DNA of 64,000 nucleotides, from positions 27,508,717 through 27,572,716 of the forward strand of contig CM077828.1 in NCBI GenBank assembly GCA_039720395.1, given 5' to 3'. This document shows, one piece after another, positions 23,802 through 36,000 of the stretch; position 1 is the stretch's first letter; each line of letters opens with the position of its first letter. The notes beneath the pieces were generated by a model that made no database searches, was not told the origin of the DNA, and worked only from the letters and a program-made list of their open reading frames with translations. The position numbers and the translations under genes were made by a program. This DNA comes from Liquidambar formosana. Taxonomy: Eukaryota; Streptophyta; Magnoliopsida; Saxifragales; Altingiaceae.

Positions 23802-26800
23802 ATGGAAGAAACGTTTGTTCCTTTCCGTGGAATCAAGAATGATCTCAAAGGAAGACTTTTGTGCTACAAGCAAGATTGGACTGGTGGTTTCCGTGCGGGT
23901 ATCAGGTATGTGATTCCTCCCATTGTTCATGTTACAAATTTGGATTTTATGATGTTGGATTTGGGCCTACTCATATGCTTTTGCTATAATTTTGAGTAAC
24001 CATCTTAATCTAAAGAACAGCATTGTTTTGGGTTTGTATAAAAATTCAAGTACTGCAAATCTGACTAGCTTTCGGACTTACCACTTCTGAAAATGCCTTG
24101 TAGAAGTTATTATAATTATCTTTTAATATTCAGGATCCTGGCTCCAACGACATACATATTCTTTGCTTCAGCGATTCCAGTTATATCTTTCGGGGAGCAA
24201 TTGGAGAGAAGTACAGGTAGGACAGTGATTTCATTGTTGAAGTCGTCTTAATGTTGCTTCCTTGCTGGTAGATTTGCTAAGACATACTCCCTTTAAACAG
24301 ATGGAACTTTAACTGCAGTGCAGACTCTGGCATCAACGGCACTCTGTGGTGTCATCCACTCGATCATTGGTGGACAGCCACTGCTCATACTGGGGGTGGC
24401 TGAGCCAACAGTGTTGATGTACACGTTTATGTTTGACTTTGTTAAGGATAGGAAGGATTTGGGTCAGAAACTCTTCTTGGCGTGGGCAGCATGGTACCCC
24501 CTGAATGCTCCTGGTACTAAAATAATAGACACAGGGATTGGCTTTTTGGTGATACTAAATAATTTTCATAACTTTGTTGGTCTTTTAGGGTTTGTGTGTG
24601 GACAGCCCTTTTGCTCTTCTTGCTGGCTGTACTGGGTGCATGCTCTATAATCAATAGATTTACACGTGTTGCTGGTGAATTATTTGGTCTGCTAATTGCA
24701 ATGCTTTTCATGCAACAGGCTATTCGGGTGATTATGTTTAAACCTTTATGGTCCTTGTAATTTGTGTTCGATGGTAAACTGATTTTGATTGCACTGAGGA
24801 TTGAGATGTTTCTGAAATAATCATATATGCAAATTCTTGGTGGTGTTAGATTGACAAATTACCAGCCTCCTCCTCACCAATATACTCTTACAAGAACATA
24901 AGACCTTGTTCTGAAATACTCTTATTATAGTATCTTCAGCTCATAAATTTCATGCTGTAGGGAGTTGTGGAGGAGTTCGGCATACCCCAGAGGGAAAATC
25001 CTAATCAAACTGCACTCCTACCTTCTTGGCGCTTTGGCAATGGAATGTTTGCATTAGTTTTGTCCTTTGGACTACTTCTTACTGCATTAAGGAGCCGTAA
25101 GGCTAGATCCTGGCGATATGGGACAGGTATATGTTTTTTAAACTACCGAATACGGGGTTAGAAGAGAAATTATGTCCATTGCATCATTTGGATGAAGAGC
25201 TTTAGTTTAAAGCTCAATTGGGTACCTCTTATTCTTATAACCAAGAGTTTTGCTTTTAGGGTCAACTTATCCTTTCTTCTAATCAAATAGATTATTTTCA
25301 TTTTTGTAGTCAGTACTCAGGATAACTATTACTATTTTTTTTATGTTGATAAAGTACCCTGAAAACTATTTTCTCCATTTAGGTTTTCTGAGTGCTAAAT
25401 GTGTTTTCAAAATTATAGGCTGGCTACGAGGGTTAACTGCAGATTATGGGGTGCCATTTTTGGTGCTTGTATGGACTGCCGTATCTTATGCGCCAGTTAA
25501 TGATGTCCCAAAAGGGATCCCAAGACGTCTTTTCAGTCCAAACCCATGGTCTCCTGGTGCATACTCAAATTGGACAGTTATCAAGGTGTTTCCTACAGTT
25601 CAACTTCCTCCCAACATTAGTTACAATTCCACTGGCATCTTCTTTGAAATAAGGTTTTCTTCTGTATTATTTCTCCTAACATCTTGATCAAATCTCTTGC
25701 TTGTTTAATTGAACAGGAGATGTCGAATGTGCCTCCATTGTATATTGTTGGAGCATTTATTCCAGCAACGATGATTGCAGTACTTTACTATTTCGATCAC
25801 AGTGTTGCATCTCAACTGGCTCAACAAAAGGAGTTCAATCTGAAAAAACCAGCTTCGTATCATTATGACCTTCTCCTTTTGGGTTTCTTGGTAAAGCTCT
25901 TGGCCACGGAGTCTCATATTTATTCTGTTTACTATTTGTAACCATCAGAACTCATAATTGAACCAGTGGTTTTGTCTTTAATTATATTTAGTTGAGCTTT
26001 TCCTCTTTATACTTATTTAGTTTCGTGACCAGGTCATAGTATGTGGTCTTATTGGCATTCCACCTTCCAATGGTGTTATTCCTCAATCTCCAATGCATAC
26101 AAAAAGCTTGGCTACCCTGAAACACCAGGTAATATCCAGCTGTCTCTGCTAATAACTAGTTATGCTTAATACTGAAAGTTATCTGAATGTGTCTGTATGA
26201 TTAGTAGAATTTTCTTGTTTGTAATCTCAAATTGTTTGGATTGGAGGATTTTCCTTGCTATTGATATCTTTCTTATGTGTCCTATACTTATTTGAACAAT
26301 AAGACTAAAGGAAGATATCTTATCTAATCTTTGTTGGGCTCCTTCCACACAAGGGTAGGACGATGGTCCAGCCATTCTAAGGGTCCCATGCAGGGTCTAC
26401 CCGCCCTGGGGTTTTTAACTCAATGATTATGGCCATAAAGTAATTTCAACACTACTGGACTGTTCAATATGTTGTTATGGATGGCATAGTTAGAATTACT
26501 GACCTTTTAACTTTTGGTGAGAATTCTTTTATTGACATCCCTGGTCAATTTGCTTGTGTTCAAGTTCCTACTTCCCTCCATCCTGCAATCGGAGGGTGTC
26601 TTCCTGCAATCTTTTTGTTATTCTCTGAGTATTCTTTTCCTGTTGTAGCAAGCATGTTTTATTATTATTTTAACAAAATTTCTTGAAACAGCTTTTGCGG
26701 AATAAGCTTGTAGCAACAGCCCGAAAAAGTATGCGTAAAAATTCAAATCTGGGTCAATTGTATAGGAGCATGCAAGAAGCATACACTGAAATGCAGACTC

Positions 26801-28638
26801 CACTAGTCTATGAAACTCCACCTGCTCTGGTAATTAATGCACATACGATCTTTAAACTTCTACAAATAATCATTATTATGAGTTATGTTTTCTTCTTTTG
26901 CCTTAAACTTTTATTTAAACAGGGACTGAAAGAGCTGAAAGAATCCACAATCCAACTGGCCTCAAATACTGGCTACATTGATGCTCCCGTGGACAAGACT
27001 GTTTTTGATGTGGATAAGGATATTGATGATCTTTTGCCTGTCGAAGTCAAAGAACAACGTCTTAGCAATCTACTTCAGGCGTTGATGGTTGGAAGTTGTG
27101 TTGCTGCTATGCCTATTCTGAAGAAGATCCCAACTTCGGTCCTCTGGGGATACTTTGCTTTCATGGCCATTGAGAGCTTGCCCGGAAATCAATTTTGGGA
27201 GAGGATATTGTTGCTCTTCACTGCTCCAAGTCGAAGATACAAGTAAGTTTCTGTTCATATTCACAGCTAAGAGATGATGGTTTTAGCTATTTAATCTTCT
27301 TATTGCTCTGAGGTATAGGACTTGAACTTGTTTACACCTTGTAAGTTATACCCATATCCAAATGCTTCCACTCCTCCTTTTTTGGTCCAGTACTAGGCTT
27401 TTAACAAATCAGATGCTTTGTGATAGTGAATTCGTTAGTTGCATAATTTCTTCTAAAAAGAAAAAAAACTTGAATATTTCCTACAGAAGTTAGATCCTAG
27501 CTCCCGGGGTTAAACTTTTTTTTTTTCCTTTTCTCCATATCTGTGAATGACCATAACTTTAACTTATGATGCATTTTTCTAATTTATACATATGGTTTGA
27601 GTTAGGATTTCTAATATGCATAGATTTTATGTTTTACTTAATTCTTAAAATATGTTAAAATTCTTAAAAAGTTATATCAACATTTTTACATTATATCATT
27701 CTATTACTACTACGTAACATTATTTTTAAGGAATTATAGAATCTAATTCCCATTATCAAAACTTTCAGGGTATTGGAGAAGTATCATGCAACCTTTGTTG
27801 AGACTGTGCCCTTCAAAACAATTGCTGCCTTTACCTTGTTCCAAACAGTTTACTTGCTGTTGTGTTTTGGCCTAACGTGGATTCCAATAGCTGGGGTTCT
27901 TTTCCCACTGTTGATCATGCTTCTTGTCCCAGTGCGGCAGTATTTGCTCCCTAAGTTTTTCAAAGGAGCCCATCTTCAAGACTTGGATGCAGCAGAATAT
28001 GAGGAAGCCCCTGCCATAGCTTTCAACATGCCATTTGAAGTAAGTTCTTTGAACCATTTCCTTTCAGCTAGGCCTGTGTACAGATCAGGCTTTGATGGGA
28101 TTTAGGTGATTTCAAGTTGTATTCACTAAGAATATATTAGATTCAGATCTGCAGGAAATGCCAGAGTAGGATACAACTTATATCATAATTAATCCATGGA
28201 CAGCCCTATATTAGCTCCCTTTTTTTTTTTGTTTTGTTTTGTTTTGGCTACATAAAAGGGGCCCTATATAGCTCAAGTCAAGAAGCTTCTGTATTCATTT
28301 GTGTTCTTTAATGAACTTGACAGGATCAAGATCCTGAGGCTAGAACTATCGCTCATATAGGTAGTGAGGAAATTCTTGATGAAATTATCACCAGAAGCCG
28401 TGGAGAGATCCGCCACATACACAGTCCAAAAGTAACAAGTTCAACCCCAACTTCACAAGAGGATATAAAGCCTGTTTATAGCCCACGGGCGTCACAGAGG
28501 ACATATAGCCCCTGCATGAATGAGCTGAGGGTGGAGAAGAGCCCTGGAAAAAATGCAAGGGGACTTGAGGAAAAGCAAACTCCCAGTCCACGGCCATCAA
28601 TCCTAGGGCAAAGCACTCGTGCTTCATCTTCAAGCTAA
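23802..28638 (+). CDS. BOR1: BOR1-type boron exporter
   Basis: Plasma-membrane borate efflux carrier of the SLC4-like anion-exchanger family, used for xylem loading and distribution of boron. Twelve coding exons: 23802-23905, 24134-24216, 24301-24493, 24589-24727, 24961-25126, 25419-25585, 25717-25890, 26033-26128, 26692-26829, 26923-27242, 27769-28039, 28324-28638. They sum to 2,166 nt in frame, 721 aa (AtBOR1 is 704). Visible family stretches include MEETFVPF at the N terminus, [75 protein letters not shown] and [17 protein letters not shown]. Multiple membrane segments precede a hydrophilic C-terminal tail. YRSM (Y398) and YTEM (Y405) match tyrosine sorting signals of AtBOR1, and K592 aligns with its ubiquitination site K590. 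AtBOR1 Y373 is His here. Introns are AT-rich and all GT-AG. The BOR1 rather than BOR2/3 label is inferred. Confidence 0.95.
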
Positions 28639-29984
28639 AACCTTAAATTTTTAATTCTGGTGAGTCTAATTGTCAGTGGTGCTCGAGAGGCCTTCTGTTA
28701 TGTTTGTATATCTAAGTATCATATTGTGGGTGTGATCTTTCTTTTTGTGCTTGTATCCTGTCTCAATGATGTAGGTTGTTTGTCGGTGCTACTGTTTCTT
28801 GTATTTCCCAAAAAGGCTGGGAAAAAGACATGATTATGATAAAGGAAAAGATGTTTATTATACTTCAACATTTTTTTCAGAATCTTCTTTTTTCCATTTT
28901 AAGTTTATGTGTTCTGAGAGTGGTGAAAGGACTAAAAAGAGATAATAGATGGCAAGACCATTGTAATGCATTCCATATTTATTTCCACCATTTATGCGTT
29001 TTTGTGTGTGAGATGAACCAGGTGCTTCCAATATTGGATATAATCATCAGATCCTTGAATTTGTCTTGTGGACATATCCAATTACCTGTCTTGGAAACCA
29101 GTATTATTTGACTAACCTAGTTAGAAACTTGGATACAAAAATTAATATGTGAATTACTTCTTTAAAAACTCAGCCAGTGCTGTATTTCCCTGATTCCCTG
29201 CCTGACTCAGGAGAATGAATTGGATTGGAAATTGTCCAAGTGTCCTGACTTCAGAAATCAGGCTCGTACAGCTGTTAAAAATGAGTAGCTTCTGCATTAG
29301 CTCACCTTCCATTTCGGATCAATTCTCTGTTAAAATGTTCAATAATTTTACATAAACCTCAAATCAATACAAAAAAATGGCTTAGTCAAACTTATGAGGT
29401 CTGTCAGAAAATAGAAAGAAGAAAGAAACAGATAAAAATCTCTCTGAGGTCAGCTACTCAGGTCCCCTTTCACCAATAGCATATTTATGCTCTGAAATGA
29501 ATTGATAATTTTCAGGAATTATGTTTAGAAGGGTTTGAATGGAGAAATACTTGGCTATCAAATTATCAGAAAGATGGAGAAAGATGTAAAAGAGGGAGTA
29601 CCAAATCCATGATAGTAATGTAGCACTCCTAACAGGAAAGGCGTTATTTGGTTTAACATTATTCATCCATGGACTGAGGCGATGCTTGTTAAATGTAGTC
29701 TTGGAGGAGGGTATAGATGGTGTGGGTGAGACGTGTATCAGTGTGATTATGATGTGGGTATCCTTTATCATTGAAGTAATAGCATAATTATGAGACGAGC
29801 CAAGACATTGGCAGCCGGGTTATATCAAGAAAGCAACCTTATTAACTACTACTATTGCTTTTGTAAAATATAAGCTGCTTTCCAGGATTTGATCGATTAT
29901 AGAATTCATAATAAATGAAGTCTTGTGCTTTTATACCATAATATTAGTGAAGTTTTATTTGATCATTTCCCAAATCCAGTTTTC

Positions 29985-31255
29985 CCTAATGCTAAATGAA
30001 GCCTTACCTGACCCTCTGGACACCCTGCAGACAGCAGCGGCTTCAGGTACCTATGTATAATTATGTTAAGAAATACATGTTGCTCATATTGATTGATTTT
30101 GAAATCTGCTAATAGTTCAAGGCAACTTCAATACAGTTTTGTGCTTCTTTCTTTTTTTTTTTTTTTTCCCCCTAATTATACTACACTGTTCATGTGTATT
30201 TGTCCTTTTAAAAAGATGATAAGAGCTTTAGGTTGCTTTCACACAGATATGCATGCATTTTTCCTTGAGAAACATGGATTGCTTCAACTGTGTTTCTCTG
30301 TACTTGTCATGACGTAAATTATTTATGGTGGAGTTGTTTAGAAGAAATACTGATTTGGATAGCATGACAGAAAAACCATACCCATTATTTTGACACGGTT
30401 TGTCGGTTTCTATTCTTTAATTCGTGTTTCTACTTTGATTTCCTTTTTCCTGTTTGTCGCGAAGGATGTCAAGATCATGGAACTGGGTCAAGTCACTCAG
30501 AATGAGCTTTTGGAGGTATTGAAAAATTGGACGTGACATGTGTCACTTCCAGCACGAGGATGGAAATACAGGTGCGCACTACCCTGCCGTGCCTTATCAT
30601 TAGGCCCGTTCAATCGGCACTCCCTTCTTGTTGGGATCCTCACTGAGATGTTCATCTCATTAAGTATTCAATAATGGTTTTTGGGTGGGAATCTTTTCTG
30701 ATATAGCATTAGCAAAGAGAGCTCTCCACTTTAGCTTTCTGTATCCTTTTTCAGTAACAAATAGCAACTGTGTCGGCCTACTACTTGGTGGCTGCTGCCT
30801 TTCCTGTCCTTCGTTTTCTTATATATAACTATTTTTTTTCTTGTCTTCAATTTCTCTGAACCTTTTTTTTTTTTTGTGTGCTCTATTTCATTATTTAGCC
30901 TTCTAAAGTTCTAAGAAATAAAAAATAAAAATAATCCTTTCTTCTGGTTTTGTTATGATTAACTGTTAATTTATATGATGATCTTACCATTGAAAATGAT
31001 AGCATATTGAGAAATCTGATCGGAAGTTTGGAAAAGAGTTGGCAAACTTTACAGTAAGCACTCCACTCAACTCAACATGCCATCATACCAATTGTTAGAA
31101 TCATCATAATTATAGTTAAATGATCTTGTAATTATTCCTGAAAATATTGTCGTTTACAGAACTGTCCTGGATTGCTGATTCTGAATGCCACTATGATTTC
31201 AGTAGACAGAGATGTGTTCCTTCAAATGGAGACAGTGGAATTCACATGGATATGA
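29985..31255 (+). other. Unrecognised exon-like fragments
   Basis: Three plus-strand pieces look like decayed exons. One is at about 29,990-30,046, ending DTLQTAAAS before a GT. One is at about 30,465-30,515 (DVKIMELGQVTQNELLE after a CGAAG acceptor and before GT). One is at about 31,000-31,050 (HIEKSDRKFGKELANFT). I do not recognise the protein, and no start codon or continuous frame joins them. They may be a gene relic or chance. Confidence 0.25.
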
Positions 31256-32054
31256 GGACTGCAAGAGATTCATTTGGCGACTCAGCTAATTAGCTAGGGT
31301 ACACCAAACCTATTAGTGGAATGCATACCATTCCTTCCACTATCTCCTACAGTCCTACTATCAGTGATAGGGGCCCAAATGGTACTTATTATGTGAAATT
31401 GTGAAGTCATTCCAATATTGGCTTACCTTTCAATTAGGTATGTGGTACTGATAGAGATTGATAACCACTTAGGGATCCCATATACACTAAAAAGAGTCCA
31501 AAGCTAATTTCTTACTTGGAAGTTTATCTTCAAGGGGCATTCTCCTCTATGTGAGTTACCTCTGAGACATTGACAAGCACTTTTTTTTTTTTCCTTCTTT
31601 GATAAGCACTTGAGAGATATTGAGAGATCTTTTTGTTGCTTTCAGGTGGTTTGCTCATTAAAGTGTTTGGTGGACACTTTAAATGTGCTGTGCTCTCCAT
31701 CTAAGATTGGGTGTGACCAAGTAATCTCTTCGGACCTTCTTGTTGCTCCTTTTTTAGGAAGCTAGTGGACATCTTAAACTAATTGCCCATAAATGAATTT
31801 ACATTGTTCAGAACAGTCCTAACAGTTCAATTATGGGCTTTTTGTATTGTTATTGTTAAAATGGACACTCAAATGAAATATATAATTCTCACAATGCACT
31901 TTTTAATGGTTATTATTATTATTATTATTATTATTTATTTTTACAATGCATTATGTATAATTCATAAAGGGTGCGGAAATAGGCCCACCGTTTTAAAAAA
32001 AACTACCATTTTAATTTTTTTTTCTTATATTGAAAGTGTGATTACATTTATTTT

Positions 32055-32360
32055 TATCTTATACAGTTTTTTGAATCATAAGGGTGAGAGAGTGATAATG
32101 AGCATCAGTAAAACGATTTTTTCCCCCAACAGATATGACACGATATTTTACTTATCTTAAAATCTTTTCTTATATTGAAAGCATGGTTACGAAGCACGCT
32201 TTCTCTCTTACTGAGTAATTTGTAGCTACGCTTTCAAAGTTTTTTTTTTTTTTTTTTAATAGATTTTTTTATTTCTGTACGGTTTTTTGAATCAGATGGG
32301 TGAGACAGAGATTGTGAGCGTCATTAAAACGATTTTTCTCCCAACAGATGTATTAAAAAA
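32055..32360 (+). repeat. Imperfect direct repeat upstream of the GDSL gene
   Basis: Two related segments of about 80 bp (about 32,065-32,145 and 32,285-32,360) share TTTTTTGAATCA, GGGTGAGA, AAAACGATTTTT and CCCAACAGAT. No coding potential. Confidence 0.7.
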
Positions 32361-32513
32361 AAAAAAGGGTGTTATGAAAGACAAAAGTGTTTTACGGAAA
32401 GCGTGCTTATTAATCATGCTTTTGATATATTTTCTTTTAAAATTTATATGATTTTTTGTATTTTCTATTGAAAGTGTGTTTGAAAATGGTAACGCTGGAC
32501 TCATTTAACATTT

Positions 32514-32923
32514 GGGCCAGGCTATTGCCACCACATAAAATACTCTAAGCCCCCCATTTAATTTACATTTTTAAGGTTTTATGAAAAATATACAAAAAAT
32601 TTATGAAAACAAATCACATAGTCTACTAGAAAACATCATTTCGGACAACTTTGTAAAAGAAAGTTTTTCCAAAATCTGTCATTTAAGTAGACTTTTTGGC
32701 AAATTTTCATGGAAAATGAAATAGAGATTGTAAATGGCTAAAAAGTCTGCTTAAATGATAGATTTTGGAAAAAATTTCTTCTACAAAGTTATTCAGAATG
32801 ATGTTTTCTAGTGAACAATGCTATTAGTTTTCATAATAACCTTCTATATTTTTCATAAAATCACAAAAAGTGTAAACTAATGGGGGGCTTTGAGTACTTT
32901 ATGTGGTGGCAATAGCCTCACTC
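32514..32923. mobile_element. Long-TIR Mutator foldback MITE in the GDSL promoter
   Basis: 410 bp of almost entirely inverted-repeat sequence, with ends GGGCCAGGCTATTGCCACCA and (reversed) GAGTGAGGCTATTGCCACCA. It is flanked by a 9-bp direct repeat TTAACATTT at 32,505-32,513 and 32,924-32,932, diagnostic of Mutator. It ends about 145 bp before the GDSL start codon, so it lies in or next to the core promoter. A partial relative lies at 44,220-44,365. Confidence 0.92.
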
Positions 32924-33067
32924 TTAACATTTTCCCTTGAAAAAACATGCTTTCATGAAAACGTTGCGTTTTGAGTAGTACAGTCACGGACTCACGGTGC
33001 TTTTGGGTTTTTACTCCCTTCTTGAGTCTCTCTATCTCTCTCTCCCCGTACAGAGTGGCAGAGTAGA

Positions 33068-36000
33068 ATGAGGCCACAAATCGTCCTATTTGGGGATTCA
33101 ATAACAGAGCAATCCTTCGGATCAGGTGGATGGGGTGCAGCTCTTGCCCATACTTACTCTCGCAAGGTCCTCCCCATATATGTCGATGTATACGTAATTT
33201 GTTTATCTATTTATCTCAGTACTCGTGATTCTAAGTGTCATTTCGCTGATTTATATTTGTAGGCTGATGTACTGGTTCGTGGGTATGGTGGATACAACAC
33301 TCGATGGGCTTTGTTCTTGTTACACCACCTTTTCCCTCTCGTAAGCTTTTCACATTGGTTCTATCGTATCATTCTTCATTCTGTGGCTTCATATAGCTCT
33401 TCCTGTATTCATATTACCTTCACTGTTGTGAAATTCGAAATGGGTTTGTGGATTAACTGGCATTTGCGATTTTCAATCTAGTTGTTACCAGATGGAAGTG
33501 GGTTTTTGTTTATTTTTCATGGGCATTCTGTAAGAATTTTTTGGACTCTATAGCTTATATTTCATTTAGATTAAATTATGAGTTAATTGTGATGATCTTG
33601 TAAAAGTGGGACCCATAGATCAAGCGGTTTTTTGTCAACATAGTGAATATGTTTTGACCGTTTGATAGAATATAATTTGATAATATTAGTAGAGTTTTAA
33701 TGAGTGTGGAGATTTGATTCTATGTGTCTTGACCTATAGGACTTATGATAAGTTAAGTCCTAGTTGGATTTGGAAACTTAGGGTTAGTGGTCGTCACCCA
33801 GCTGCCTATATATTTTATTATGTTATGGAACCTATCATCTTGAAGTTATGAAGGCTGGGTGTATTACCACGGCCGTGGTTAGGGTTTTCTATTCTTGTAG
33901 GTAAAAGCATAGTGACTACGATTTCGACTTCTACCGGTATGTATTGATTATTTATTTAATTATGATTTGCGATGCCATATAGATCTGATCCATTTTGTTT
34001 TCGCTTCCGCTTAGTTAAATATTATTTGTTTTAATATTTTCTATCACATTCTTCCTTTCGTTTTTTAGATTCCCCATTATGCTGTTTTTCATCAAATTGC
34101 CACCAGATGGATGTGGGTTTTTGCTTATTGTTGATGGGCATTCTTCCCTTCATAGTTTAGATGCCTCAGTATACTGTTTTTCAGCCAATTGCCACCAGAT
34201 GGATGTGGGCTTTTGTTTTCTGATGATGGGCAATCTTCATTCATTGTTTAAATGTCGCATTATGCATGTGAAATTGAAATGTCAGTTTCTTATTGAAGTT
34301 TCTGTGTATGATCAGTATAATGGGAATCAATGTGATTTATATGTTATCATTATATGGACATTTATGGGTGAGTCAAATTCTTTAGTCAAGGTGAGGTTGA
34401 ATTTGTTTGTATGCATTGCTTGAAGATGACATGATGTTTCTTGATGAGAGTGGAGAGGGGTTGAATGCAAACCAAGAATGGTAAATTGATGCTGGAATCT
34501 AAGTCCTTTTGAATCAGATGGAAGAGGAGGAATATGTGAAATGCAAATTTAGTAAGACTACAATTCAAGGGGTTTTAATGGTTACAATTATAACCAGGAA
34601 ATATTTCAAAGTAATCTTTCTCTAGACTTAGATTTTCCTGAGGAGCAAACCGTTAGTAGTTCTTTCATTATAATTTCTCTTTGTTATTTTCATTGTGCAT
34701 TACAAATTGCCGAGAAATTTATATTAAGTTCAGGTTTACAAATGTATTACAAAAGCTTTTATCTGTGACATCTTAAATATGTCATGTACTAATACAAGAG
34801 GCCACAGCTAAGGTACCTTAGGAAATACATTGATGTCACCTAGGAATTTTAGTGGCCATATTTTTTTACCTCTATGATACTCTTAAAGTTCAGTTAGGTA
34901 TATGGCATCTTTTGCAGGGCTCGGCAAAACCCCCTGTTGCTACCACAATTTTCTTCGGGGCTAATGATGCTGCTATTTTGGGGAGGAATAGTGAACGACA
35001 ACATGTGCCTGTTGAAGAGTACAAGGAGAACACCAGAAAAATTGTCCATCATTTGAAGGTTCAGTTTCTGTTCCTTTACTGCTTCAACAACCTTTTCAGT
35101 ATTTTAAATCCCACAGTTCATCTTCTTATTTTCTAGAATTGTGTTTTGGCTTGCCTGTGCATCGTTCCAGTTGGTCCAGTCAACAGCCATCTTGTTGATG
35201 CATTCTAAAAATTTTCATCATCCACATTAAAAAGTGTCCTAAAGTAAATTTTTAATCTCTAAATAACCTCTCTACTGGGGATTTATAGTATTTCGACGAA
35301 GGGCAGATGACTGGTATGCTGGTCAAATATGCAGTAGAGCATGAATGCAAGGAATCTCATCCTTCCACAGTAAGACCTGGGTTGTTTAACTCAAGGGTTC
35401 GTATAGGTACTCCTCACACTTTCTTTTCATTGAAGGAAAATAAGGATGAAGATAGCTTTGACAGCACTTCTTATGACTTGCTGGTTTCTATCAACTTCTT
35501 TTGCAGTTTGTGGAGTAATCCTAAAAGCTTGCGCATGGGTGTCTAGATATTCGTCCTTTTGAAATGAGTCTACTCCATATTATGTGTAGAATCACTTTAA
35601 GGATTTCAGGAAATGAAATTACAACTTATCTTTGGTGATGACTTGATTTTTCATTACAATTCCACTTTTGTTTTATATGGGCTCCATCCAACAAGTTGAC
35701 TTTGGACCTCCAATTGCAACACCTTTAGCACCATGCCTGTCTCATCAACTCCTCTATCAACCTGTCATCACCTTTAACAGCCTATCATCAGCACCCTTCT
35801 CCACCATATCTGGTACCTTGCCATTACAACATTGCCACCACCATTTTTTTTTTTGATTGGCAGCAAAGAAATTTATCAATCTAAACCCAAAACTTATCAC
35901 CATCTCTGACAAGGTGATCACCAACTTGCCATCCATTTCTGGCACCAATTCACATCACCACTGACCAAACTCTTTTAGCACCAGGACTTACAATCAGCCA

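Larger units (their letters stand above)
28639..32513. other. Intergenic region between BOR1 and the GDSL gene
   Basis: Starts with the 3' UTR of the boron transporter. It includes scattered exon-like pieces at about 29,980-31,250 (separate entry), an ATT microsatellite at about 31,912-31,934, and T/A homopolymers. Beyond these I see no gene. Confidence 0.5.

Noticed and set aside
29454..29771. 105-codon minus-strand frame
   Set aside because: No recognisable domain, no neighbouring exons, and composition like random AT-rich sequence.
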